A DNA stretch of 64,000 nucleotides, from assembly GCA_049487715.1 (NCBI GenBank), contig CP150552.1:558001-622000 (forward strand), in the 5' to 3' direction. Shown in pieces: positions 39,194 to 48,120 of the stretch. The first letter of the stretch is position 1; each line of letters begins with the position of its first letter. The position numbers and the translations under genes were made by a program. The notes below the pieces were generated by a model, which was given only the letters and a program-made list of their open reading frames with translations, was not told the origin of the DNA and made no database searches. Origin of the DNA: Pycnococcus provasolii. Its lineage: Eukaryota > Chlorophyta > Pseudoscourfieldiophyceae > Pseudoscourfieldiales.

Positions 39194-39886
39194 ATGAATC
39201 ATGACCGTCCAGCTAAATGTGTGGTATACCACCTGGCTGTCGCGAATGCATTCTTCCTCATCTTCAGCTACGTGATGACATTCATTCCGTGGTCGGTCGT
39301 ACTCAACCGTCGACGCAAGCAGATGCACCAGTGGATGAAGGATACTCGTCGTTCCAAATGCCCGTGTGGTTTGCTCTACTATCTGAACACATCCGTGATG
39401 GTATTCGAGACTGTGTTTTTGGTTCCTCTGGAGATTGAGTTGATTGACCTTCTACCATGGTTTAAGCCTATCGACGGCCGTGAGCCTGACATACCCCCAC
39501 CTTCGTGGATGCGCAGATGGGGCATGGGTATGAGTATTTTGGAGGATCTTGCTCAGGCTGTCATCACTTTGGCATTCCTTTTCCATTGGAATGTTGGAGG
39601 GGAACCAATCGACAAGGTGACAGGCTTCACGAGTCTCATTCTCACGATTTTTCACTTGCTGCAAAACTTGGTGCGATGCAGGGACTGGGATATTAATAAA
39701 TCGGTACACGAGCTATTACACAAAGAGAAGTTGCGTGCTGATCGTGCCGAAAATGCCTTGCGGGATGGGTTGCAGTTTACGCACACGCCTCGAGATCGGA
39801 TGCTCCCTCCAAAATCGAAGTCCGATATTTTCATGTTGGACATGCGTGGCGACGCCTTACGGCCCATAGACCAAATACGTTTTTGA
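39194..39886 (+). CDS. Multi-pass membrane protein, unidentified
   Basis: From the ATG at 39194 the product is 230 residues with three to four hydrophobic segments: VVYHLAVANAFFLIFSYVMT, LLYYLNTSVMVFETVFLVPL, ILEDLAQAVITLAFLFHW and VTGFTSLILTIFHLLQNLV. A charged C-terminal region with a short coiled-coil-like helix (HELLHKEKLRADRAENAL) follows. The frame is open upstream to 39029, so it may be the last exon of a longer gene. I do not recognise the family. It is head-to-head with the proline-rich membrane protein with essentially no spacer. Confidence 0.5.
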   Translation: MNHDRPAKCVVYHLAVANAFFLIFSYVMTFIPWSVVLNRRRKQMHQWMKDTRRSKCPCGLLYYLNTSVMVFETVFLVPLEIELIDLLPWFKPIDGREPDIPPPSWMRRWGMGMSILEDLAQAVITLAFLFHWNVGGEPIDKVTGFTSLILTIFHLLQNLVRCRDWDINKSVHELLHKEKLRADRAENALRDGLQFTHTPRDRMLPPKSKSDIFMLDMRGDALRPIDQIRF

Positions 39887-40282
39887 TGATTTGATGACAA
39901 TGAATGAAGAAGGTGTTTTCTTTGAAGTCCAAGTTATTGGTGTTACCTTTCATTCACATTTTTGGAATTTTCAAACAACATACATAAACAACACGAAGCG
40001 AGTTCAGTTTATCGTACAGCGGGTAGTAGTAGTAGTGCACTTAGAGATATGGGCGACCCCCGCTGGACAAAGTAAACTACGTTCCATTACTAAATGAGCG
40101 AACCTAGGTATCAAACGTATGCTGCAACTTGCAAACCGGTTGGAAGAAATCTAGGTGTTGTCGCGTAGCTCTGCCCGTAGTAAACCTTTCGAGATATGCT
40201 TGGATGAACGACGAGCGACGACGGAAATTCTTCAAAGATATGAATTAAAAAAAAGATCATTACATTAAAATCAAATAAAAGC
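39887..40282. other. Convergent intergenic spacer
   Basis: Between the 3' ends of the multi-pass membrane protein (+) and the NTF2-like gene (-). AT-rich; no gene or repeat recognised. Confidence 0.5.
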
Positions 40283-41164
40283 TTACTTGCTGCCGCCGCC
40301 GCCGAAAATACGCCCAAGGCCCGTGAAGAAGCGATATCTTTTCGACATCTTCCATGGCTTCGCCTCTGGGAAGGGGAGCGGAGAACCGACCGCGTAGAAG
40401 AAGGCAAACATACCACCAAGGCCACCGGTGTTGTTCTCAGCCGTGCGATCCATAACAGCTCCCACGGTGAACTTTTTCACCTCACCTTGGCGATTGAATG
40501 TCATGCTCATCGCCTGCGGAGGGCACACAACTCTGATTCCAGTAGGCTCGATACTACCGGCGAAAGTTCCCGTGTGTCTTCCCACGGGTCGGCTCGTGAA
40601 CCACACACGATCTGGCTCGAACGGATCAACACGGAAGTGGTAGTAATTGCTCTGCATATCAGGAAATCCCGTCGTAACGTCAAAGGTGCCAATCGCCTTG
40701 AGAAATTCCTCCTTGGCGAGGGGTCCAACCACAGGTCCAACGAACTGGAAGTCAAGCGCAAGATCGTCTGCCATCTCACCGACACCGCGCTTCAGAATCT
40801 CGTTCGTTCGCTCGATAAGTTCATCAGGCGTGATCGGGAAGTTGGCATCCAGGATCATAGCTCTTTCGTCCACGCGGTTGTACATTGATGACGAACGCGG
40901 CTGAGACATTTTGGGAGCCACAGGAGTCTCTGGCAAAGTCACAAATGAAGATGGGCTGGGTTCCTGCTGTCTTGGCTTCGCCGCAAACCCGTTTTCGTCG
41001 ATGAAAACTGGCGGGTCCTCAAATAATGGCACTTCTGGGAGCTTCCACGACGTGGCAGAATTATCCTTGAAATCCTTGCCCGCCTTCGACGACGTCGCAG
41101 CCATGGCGGGCTCCCACTCGAACTTAACCGACTCATGCTTTGGTGGTGGCGGCGGCGCAGCCAT
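40283..41164 (-). CDS. NTF2/SnoaL-like fold protein, function unknown
   Basis: A 293-residue protein. The first 110 residues are Pro/Ser-rich and acidic/basic mixed. The remainder (about 120-270) looks like a cone-shaped SnoaL/NTF2-like domain, with LIERTNEILKRG, then DLALDFQFVGPVVGPLAKEE, FRVDPFEPDRVWFTSRPVGR and GIRVVCPPQAMSMTFN. Similar proteins occur in algae without known function. The tail ends GRIFGGGGSK. The frame is open upstream of the ATG at 41164 (PPPQKEKKEPAPKPV) without another in-frame ATG. In the neighbouring frame an ATG at 41225 (MSQKMSAATE) reads toward it, so a short 5' intron or one-base indel may hide the true start. Confidence 0.55.
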   Translation of the reverse strand: MAAPPPPPKHESVKFEWEPAMAATSSKAGKDFKDNSATSWKLPEVPLFEDPPVFIDENGFAAKPRQQEPSPSSFVTLPETPVAPKMSQPRSSSMYNRVDERAMILDANFPITPDELIERTNEILKRGVGEMADDLALDFQFVGPVVGPLAKEEFLKAIGTFDVTTGFPDMQSNYYHFRVDPFEPDRVWFTSRPVGRHTGTFAGSIEPTGIRVVCPPQAMSMTFNRQGEVKKFTVGAVMDRTAENNTGGLGGMFAFFYAVGSPLPFPEAKPWKMSKRYRFFTGLGRIFGGGGSK

Positions 41165-41600
41165 GACGGGCTTAGGAGCAGGCTCCTTCTTTTCCTTCTG
41201 TGGCGGCGGACATCTTCTGAGACATCTTGACTTGAACGAACGTCTCCCCTACGCCCTGACTGAACCGTCTTGCCCAAGAAAACCAAACCAAACCCAAACC
41301 CAAACCCAAACCAAACCAAACCCAGAACTCCCCCCCCTGGGGCTCACTTCACTTCAGGGACTCGTTTTCTTACCCTACCGGCGTTTATTTCGTTTATTAC
41401 GGGCGAATAGGTCCGGGCCGTCTTGCCTTTTTTCCGCTTCCCTCCCCCCCCTGGTGCCTGGCCCATCAACCCCCGTTGGTTGGTTTGGGTGGGTCACTTG
41501 AAACACTATCGTAATTCCTATGGCGTCGCGCTGCTTTTTTATAAATCGCGTTACCTTTAGGAGGAGGATTCCGAACACTCCTAAGGTTACCTATAAGTAC
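41165..41600. promoter_or_regulatory. Divergent intergenic region with C/A-rich tract
   Basis: Between the NTF2-like (-) and TSP1-Sushi (+) genes. Contains a CCCAAA/CCAAA-rich tract (about 41283-41325), a degenerate relative of the telomere-like arrays, and short runs of C. No separate gene is seen. Confidence 0.5.
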
Positions 41601-43108
41601 ATGAAAGCAGCAGTATTCTATCATGGTGTGATCACCGTGATGATCGGCATTCTTCTTCTTTGTGGTGGTGGTAATGGTGCCGATGCGTTTGGATTCTATG
41701 GTGGTGCATTCCCAAACCGAAATCGTACGTGTGTTGTGTTATTACTTCTTTGTTATGGCTGTTTGGGTTTTGTTGTTTCACTTCTTCTTGCTGTTTCACT
41801 TCGACTTATTCTTTCTTATTATTTTCTGTGATTGGCTTTGTGGTGCATACATGATAATAATAAATAAACTCACTCACTCGGCTGAAACTAACTCAACAAT
41901 CAACAACAACAACAACAACCGAACAGGCAACATCGTGAACGTGATCAATCCGCCCGCGCCACCTCCGCCGCCACCAACGGTCGCGGCGGCAGCCGCACGC
42001 GTGCAGCAGCAACAATGCCCCGGATCCAGGACGGTGCATCCAAGACATGTGCAACATCGACCCGGAGCTGCTCAGGACGAACGGATACCCTCCGTGCACG
42101 GGCATTCCAGGATCGGACGGCTTCGTTTGCCCGTATCCGTGCACTTTTGGCGAAATTCCTAGGCCGTGCGTGCTCAGCCCGTGGTCGGAGTGGACAGATC
42201 TCAGCAACGATTCGAACGCGTGCTTCTGCAATGACCCACAGGCGAAGACGTTTCGATACACGAATAACCAAAAGGGAACCGACTGCCTCATTTGGGCTCA
42301 GCAACGTACGCGTGGCATACAGACACCCGCACGCAATGGCGGACCATGTGACCTCAGCGAGGAAAACACGAGAGAGACGCGACCGTGCCCGGACCGCCTG
42401 CTTCCTGATTTGAGCGGAATCGAGGCATCAAGCGTGGCGCTCGGCGAGGCGTCGTGTCCAGCGCGAAGCGCATCTGCGCAAGCAACGTGTGGACAACCTC
42501 CACTGCTGCTAAATGGACGCATCACGCGCGTTGCTTCATGCGACTTTCCAGGAGGCTTCACAACTTACCAATGTGATCCAGGGTACACGCTCCTCGGATC
42601 CAGTTTTGTCTGGTGCGAAGGAACCTCGAAGTGGAGCTCGCCGCTTCCACTCTGCCAAGCGAGTGTCGCAGCTTCCGGAATGAGCGACACCGCGACGACG
42701 AGTGCAGCTGAAGTGTCGAGCTTGCAAAATCTGCAAGCGTTCTTGGCGAACGTATACTTCGAGAAGACGGGCCAACTTCCTGTCATCTCATCAGACGCTT
42801 CCACCATCGCCGATAGCGATCCTGAGATACAGCTTGCGACAACTCGTGGCGGCAGTAGCAGCCGCACGCCACCACCATCGCCACCACCACCACCAATAGC
42901 ACTTTCCGTGAGGGGATTCAGCACTCTCTCTCCCGCTGCCGACGACGACAACGACGAGCTCGCGGAGTTGCTCAAAGACCCTGTGGCGATCGAGGAGGTT
43001 TTGCGTACACACTTGCCCGAGTACGACGCGATAAAGGATTCGCTCTTACGTCGTGATTTTGACACACTTGAAACCAAAATCAACAACATGACTGTCCATG
43101 ATTTTTGA
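41601..43108 (+). CDS. Secreted TSP1-Sushi (CCP) domain protein; 2 exons, one apparent frame break
   Basis: Exon 1 (41601-41724, donor AATC|GTACGT) encodes a signal peptide: MKAAVFYHGVITVMIGILLL and following residues. Exon 2 starts about 41927 (acceptor CCGAACAG) with a proline-rich stretch, after which the frame must shift by +1 near 41950-42015. The downstream frame (NNAPDPGRCIQDMCNIDPEL) continues to 43108. It contains a thrombospondin-1-like module (CVLSPWSEWTDLSN ... RNGGPCDLSEENTRETRPCP, DNA about 42165-42395), then a Sushi/CCP module (CGQPPLLLNGRITRV ... YQCDPGYTLLGSSFVWCEG, about 42488-42660). A PPPSPPPPP linker and an acidic tail follow, with no membrane anchor. Likely an extracellular adhesion or matrix protein. 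Confidence 0.6.
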
Positions 43109-43326
43109 AGAGTGATTTTTGATGGAGGAGTTTGCATGGTTTTGAAATGAGGTGTGAATGAATAATCGCTCACTCATTCAGTAAAGGAAAATTTTGAGGT
43201 TTTTACTTTTGTTCAATAATAATCATCGTCCATTCACACACACCATCCTGCAATAAAATAAATAATTATATATTATTTCGTGTGATATCAAATATTCCTC
43301 TTCTTCGTCTCTCTCTCTCTCTTAGC

Positions 43327-44193
43327 TTAGCGGCGCGTTAACACCGGTCGTGATACATCGGCCAGTATATACCCTCCGCTGTCACGAATCATCGCGTGCT
43401 TTGACCCGCGCGTATCCATCACATGCTCATCCTCTGGTGTGTTCCAAAACATGCCGTGAGTCGTGAGCACAAGAACGATCCTATCGATAGCGACACCGTG
43501 GTGCGAGGCAGCGCGATGCACCGCTGAATGAAACTCGTCAAGTCGTCCCGGTGCGTATTCATACGCAACGCGCGAGAGGGCGGTTTCCTTGAAAGTGAAG
43601 TTGGCAGAAGGATCAGGTGTGATGCGTAGGTCTTCAGTCTCTTCACATGGGTGGTCTCCGATGATGCCATCGATCAAGCTGCGTTTATGGAGGGTGGCCG
43701 CAGTCGTTTCCAAGGTTTCGTCTTCGCGCCTCACTTGGAAGACGAAGCTGACGTTCTTCTTGAGGTTGTTCTCCGCGATAGCTGCGCGGAACGCCCCCTT
43801 TGCGAGGCGCGCCATGGGATTGGTGCTCCTCCAATCGCCTCCACGACGACGACGACCGCTCGTCTCACCGGCGAGATCGCGAACGACCTCTTCCTCACTA
43901 ATGCCGTAGCAGTTCGCGGTATCTCGGACGAGCACCACGAATTCGTCTTCGGGTGCATTTGGAAACGCCGCGCGAAGACGCGCCAGTGCCACGGACCACG
44001 TACTGGTGGTAGAATCCATAGTGGTAGTGGCAGACGCGGAAGCGACGGCGACCATGGAAATGACAGACGGAGCGAACTCAAATAATACACACCTAAACTC
44101 AGGTCCAAATTTTATTTGAAATTTCTCCTGGTGGAGGGAATTCGGGTTTTCGGAAAATGCGCCCTCCGCCTCCGCCTCCGCTGCGTCACTCAT
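43327..44193 (-). CDS. Intact copy of a tandemly duplicated protein of unknown family
   Basis: From the ATG at 44193 the product is 288 residues. There is no obvious known domain. Recognisable blocks shared with the neighbouring decayed copy are WSVALARLRAAFPNAPEDEF, the YGISEEEVV region, FVFQVRREDETLETT, SLIDGIIGDH, RITPDPSANF, LDEFHSAVHRAASHHGVAID and PEDEHVMDTRGSKH. A His-rich patch (AVHRAASHHG) may bind metal, but this is speculation. The frame is open further upstream to 44316 only through non-ATG codons that derive from the 3' flank of the second copy. The tandem unit is about 1.08 kb (43190 to about 44270). Function unknown. Confidence 0.65.
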   Translation of the reverse strand: MSDAAEAEAEGAFSENPNSLHQEKFQIKFGPEFRCVLFEFAPSVISMVAVASASATTTMDSTTSTWSVALARLRAAFPNAPEDEFVVLVRDTANCYGISEEEVVRDLAGETSGRRRRGGDWRSTNPMARLAKGAFRAAIAENNLKKNVSFVFQVRREDETLETTAATLHKRSLIDGIIGDHPCEETEDLRITPDPSANFTFKETALSRVAYEYAPGRLDEFHSAVHRAASHHGVAIDRIVLVLTTHGMFWNTPEDEHVMDTRGSKHAMIRDSGGYILADVSRPVLTRR

Positions 44194-44364
44194 TCCCCGT
44201 TTTATAGGTAGCAAGCAGGTATGGCGTCTGGTGGCGCTGGTTCGCATCCTACGAGTATCACGAGCGGAAGAAAATTTTGAGTTTTTAACTTTTGTTCTTG
44301 ATAATCGTCCATTCACATCCTCCCCACTTCTTTGTCTCTTTTTGCGGCGCCATTTACACCGGTA

Positions 44365-45374
44365 CTATGCGCTATACAGTGGTGATACAATGGCTACTAC
44401 ATACTCTCCGCTGTCCTCGCGAATCGTCACGTGCTTTGACCCGCGCGTATCCATCACATGCTCATCCTCTGGTGTACACCAAAATATGCCATGGAAGGTG
44501 GGAAATGTAAAACGGTGTCGTGAGCACAAGAACGATCCTCTCGATAGCGACACCGTGGTGCGAGGCAGCGCGATGCACCGCTGAATGAAACTCGTCAAGT
44601 CGTCCCGGTGCGTATTCGTACGCAACGCGCGAGAGTTAAAATTTGTTTTTAAGGACAAAGTTGGCAGAAGGATCTGGTGTGATGCGTGGGTCGTGATTTC
44701 CCTCTGGCCGTGATGCATAGTCCCCGATCGTGCCATCGATCAAGCTGCATTTGTCGAGCATGGCCGCGATCTGACCCCGCCAACGCCGCTCTTTCTCGGC
44801 GTCGTGGATCGAGTGGAATATGGGCGCGCTAGTCGTTTCCAAGGTTTCGTCTTCGCGCCTCACTTGGAAGACGAACTTCGCGTTCTTCTTGAGGTTCTTG
44901 ATAGCTGCGCGGAACGCCCTTTGTGCGAGGTACTCCGTGCCCATGGCATCGGTGCTCCAATGACCGTCGTCGTCAAAATATAGTTGACGACGACCGCTGA
45001 TCTCACCAACGACCTCTTCCTCACTCATTCCGTAGCACTCCGCGGTATCGTGGACTAATGCTATGAATTCGTCTTCGGGTGCGTTTGGAAACGCGGCGCG
45101 AAAACGCGCCAGTGCCCAGTGCCACGTCGTACCGGTCGTACCGACGGTACCGTCGTACGGACCACGTCGTCGTATTATCATCATCACCATCATCAGAATC
45201 ACCACGACGACGACGACGACGACCACCCGCACCACCAAAGAGAGGCAGGAGCCTCCTCCTCAAGTTCACCAGCAGAGGAGGAGTGAGGAGCACGACGAGA
45301 AGAGTGACCAAGCCAACCCAATTGTTCAACCAAGTAACCCAAGGAGCCAAAAATAATAACCCGGGCAGCGCCAT
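44365..45374 (-). pseudogene. Decayed tandem copy of the 43327-44193 gene
   Basis: Homologous along its length to the preceding gene but broken at least three times. Near 45130-45165 an insertion containing repeats like CGGTACGAC shifts the frame between a hydrophobic N-terminus (MALPGLLFLAPWVTWLNNWV) and WALARFRAAFPNAPEDEF. A TAA at about 44649 replaces coding sequence just after PSANFVLKNKF. An insertion of about 20 bp near 44500 shifts the frame before PEDEHVMDTRGSKH. Between the lesions the sequence still reads as the same protein, so decay is recent. The two-segment hydrophobic N-terminus at 45240-45374 is not in the intact copy and may belong to another remnant. Undetected splicing could rescue parts of it. 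Confidence 0.7.
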
Positions 45375-45684
45375 TGGAAAAAAAGATAGGTCTGAATAGA
45401 GTCAATAGACTGAGGAAGAGTGATGGGACAGGCTTCCTATCATACCACCTCTTCCTAAGCCTTACTCATAGTGCGCACTGCACTTTGTCATGGGATCGAT
45501 CGGGATTCGGGGTTTCGGGGCGCCTTGAAGCCCTTGATTGGCGATTGGCGATTGGGGTTTCGATCGCAACGACCCGTGGCCCCGTGGGTGTGTGATGATG
45601 GGAATGTTTTCCTGTTTTTAAATTTTTTTGAATTCGTTCGCGATTTTCATCATCACTTACAGTATTATTTTATTTGTTTTCAGC
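45375..45684. promoter_or_regulatory. 5' region of the first OPR-RAP gene
   Basis: The right half (about 45543-45684) is closely similar to 48003-48120 upstream of the second OPR-RAP gene, so the promoter was duplicated with the gene. Both end in a pyrimidine-rich tract and TTTTCAG one base before the ATG, resembling a 3' splice site. A 5' non-coding exon may exist. Confidence 0.55.
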
Positions 45685-47679
45685 ATGTCCGCGGCGGCGG
45701 CGAGAATGCTCACCTCGCGTATCATGAACGCGCAAAGTGACAGTGCACTCGCGGACATCGTCAAGCAGCACATAAATGAACTCAACGAGATTCACGTGAG
45801 TGCGGCAGTGAGCAGAATCGCAAAGCTCACGGCGAGGAGGGGCACGAGAACGCTCAGCACGAATCAGCGTGACAGCGTGCTTCGTTTGCTAGAGAAGCGC
45901 CTACGAGGCTTTGAGAGAATCCGTGCACGTAATGTTGCCGGCCTGCTCTGGTCATATGCGAAGCTTCGGTACCCAGGGAACCACTCAGCAGTGCAGTGCG
46001 TGAGCGATCACGTACCTAGGGTGGTGGACGACTTCATCCCGCAGGCACTCGCGAACACGGTGTGGGCGTGGGCGACGATGCGACACCAGCCTTCATCTCA
46101 TGCGCTTGCGGCTCTTGAGCGCCGCATGCTCGCGTGCGTCGACAACTTCATCCCGCAGGATCTCGCGAACACGGTATGGGCGTGGGCGACGATGGGACAC
46201 CAGCCGTCAGCTGAGGTGCTGACTGCTTTGGAGCGTCGCATGCTCGCGTGCGTCGACGACTTCAAGCCGCAGGAGCTGGCGAACACGGTATGGGCGTGGG
46301 CGACGATGGGACACGAGCCGTCGGCTAAGGTGCTGACTGCTATGGAGCGCCGCATGCTCGCGTGCGTCGACGACTTCAAGCCGCAGGAGCTTTCGAACAC
46401 GGTGTGGGCGTGGGCGACGATGGGACACAAGCCCTCAGCTCAGGTATTGATTGCTCTTGAGCGCCGCATGCTCGCGTGCGTCGACGACTTCGATCCGCAG
46501 GCACTTGCGAACACGGTATGGGCGTGGGCGACGATGGGACACAAGCCGTCAGCTCATGCGCTTGATGCACTGGAGCGCCGCATGCTCACTTGCGTCGACG
46601 ATTTCAACTCGCAGGATCTCGCGAACACGGTATGGGCGTGGGCGACGATGCGATACCAGCCGTCAGCTGATGCGCTTGCTGCTCTTGAGCGCCGCATGCT
46701 CGCGTGCGTCGACGATTTCAACTCGCAAGCTCTCGCGAACACGGTATGGGCGTGGGCGACGATGGGACACCAGCCGTCCGCTCGTGCGCTTGCTGCTCTT
46801 GAGCGCCGCATGCTCGCGTGCGTCGACGACTTCATCCCACAGCATCTCGCGAACACGGTGTGGGCGTGGGCGACGATGCGACACCAGCCGTCCGCTACCG
46901 CACTTGCTGCTCTTGAGCGCCGCATGCTCGCTTGCGTCGACGACTTCAACTCGCAGGATCTCGCGAACACGGTATGGGCGTGGGCGACGATGCGACACCA
47001 GCCGTCAGCTCATGCGCTTGCGGCTCTTGAGCGCCGCATGCTCGCGTGCGTCGACGACTTCAATCCGCAGGCACTTGCGAACACGGTGTGGGCGATTGCG
47101 ATGCTTATGAACAACATCGAGGGCGATAAGATCACTATCGATCAGGACGTCTTGGATCAACTTCTGCATCAATTAGAGGCCACAGAATTCAGCACGCTTG
47201 AAGAGCAACACTTCCAGCAAATCCTCCAGGCGCATCACCTGCTCGGCGATCGCTTCAAGCCATCAGTGACCTTGCTCGATCAGGCACGCGAGGTATGGGC
47301 ATCTGGGCTCAGTTCATCATCATCTCAGTCATCCTTAGAAAAGGAAGTCGCCGCATGCCTCGATCGTCTCGGCATCACTTACGACGTTGAAGCGCTTACT
47401 GAGGATGGCATGCACTGCGTCGATATGCTCGTTCGTGGTCGCACCGACGACGGCTACAAGAAGCTGCTTGCGATCGAATGCGACGGTCCCGTGCACTTCT
47501 TCCGATCATCTGACGGCACGTACCGCATTGACGGATCGACGTACGCGCGCAATTGCGACTTGCGCAAGCTTGGCCTGGACGTATTGTGCGTAGCGTGGCA
47601 CGAGTGGATAAGTCTGACGAAGGACGAGCGCGACGCGTATTTTATTAGGGAGCTACAGGAGCGTGGCATCGTTGTCTAG
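45685..47679 (+). CDS. OPR-RAP organelle RNA-binding protein 1 (9 full repeats)
   Basis: A 664-residue protein. The N-terminal helical region (about 1-120) contains LANLLW-type repeats (NVAGLLWSYAKLRYPG). It is followed by nine full 38-residue repeats (DNA 46048-47073, exactly 114 bp each) and one half repeat. The repeat core is LANTVWAWATMGHQPSA, then a variable x-x-L, ALERRMLACVDDF and two or three variable residues before PQ. The last about 110 residues form a RAP domain (VDMLVRGR, LLAIECDGPVHFFRS, LDVLCVAWHEW). The 38-residue length and LANTVWA core match octotricopeptide repeats, which in green algae bind organelle transcripts and control their stability, splicing or translation. No clear transit peptide is seen at this ATG; an upstream exon is possible. 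Confidence 0.85.
   Translation: MSAAAARMLTSRIMNAQSDSALADIVKQHINELNEIHVSAAVSRIAKLTARRGTRTLSTNQRDSVLRLLEKRLRGFERIRARNVAGLLWSYAKLRYPGNHSAVQCVSDHVPRVVDDFIPQALANTVWAWATMRHQPSSHALAALERRMLACVDNFIPQDLANTVWAWATMGHQPSAEVLTALERRMLACVDDFKPQELANTVWAWATMGHEPSAKVLTAMERRMLACVDDFKPQELSNTVWAWATMGHKPSAQVLIALERRMLACVDDFDPQALANTVWAWATMGHKPSAHALDALERRMLTCVDDFNSQDLANTVWAWATMRYQPSADALAALERRMLACVDDFNSQALANTVWAWATMGHQPSARALAALERRMLACVDDFIPQHLANTVWAWATMRHQPSATALAALERRMLACVDDFNSQDLANTVWAWATMRHQPSAHALAALERRMLACVDDFNPQALANTVWAIAMLMNNIEGDKITIDQDVLDQLLHQLEATEFSTLEEQHFQQILQAHHLLGDRFKPSVTLLDQAREVWASGLSSSSSQSSLEKEVAACLDRLGITYDVEALTEDGMHCVDMLVRGRTDDGYKKLLAIECDGPVHFFRSSDGTYRIDGSTYARNCDLRKLGLDVLCVAWHEWISLTKDERDAYFIRELQERGIVV
46048..47110 (+). 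repeat. 114-bp coding tandem array, 9.3 copies (OPR repeats)
   Basis: Nearly identical 114-bp units in frame within OPR-RAP gene 1. Differences cluster at a few codons (after WAT-M, the Q/E/K before PSA, the residues before L, and the residues before PQ). Confidence 0.95.
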
Positions 47680-48005
47680 GAGGAGATGAAGACGACGTCG
47701 AAGAAGAAGGAGTATGGGAATATTATAAAAACATATATATATTGCAACTAATATTCTCATGAACCTAGAACTTATAATGAAATTTAAAGCTTACTTACAG
47801 ACCGAGCGCGTTGATGCGCTCGCGCGTAAACTCGTCGCGCAGCGATAGCACCTTGCGCACCTCAGACACGCTCAGACGCCACGACACCTTCGCATCCCAC
47901 ACCTCGAGAACCTCGTCCTCAGACTCAAGCGAAACCAAAGTAAGTCCCCTTACCATCCTAGCCCTAACCCAAACCCAAACCCGACTGACTGGGGAAGTTC
48001 GGGGT
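47673..48005. repeat. Duplicated 3'-flank block, copy 1
   Basis: About 330 bp following OPR-RAP gene 1 that reappear at about 52593-52921 after gene 3 with very few differences, including a 4-bp indel (TAAG near 47940). Both copies carry the same minus-strand frame of about 46 codons ending at 47795 (VLEVWDAKVSWRLSVSEVRK, then VLSLRDEFTRERINALGL), which looks like the C-terminus of an unknown gene. They end in CCCTAACCCAAACCC. Confidence 0.85.
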
Positions 48006-48120
48006 TTCGATCGCAACAACCCGTGGCCCCGTGGGTGTGTGATGGGAAATGTTTTCCTGTTTTGATTTTTTGAATTGTTCGCGATTTTCATCATCACTTA
48101 TTATTTTATTTGTTTTCAGC

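Noticed and set aside
47340-47679. RAP domain as a homing endonuclease or mobile-element nuclease
   Set aside because: RAP has a restriction-endonuclease-like fold, but its setting after OPR repeats is that of organelle RNA-binding proteins, and no mobile-element features flank it.
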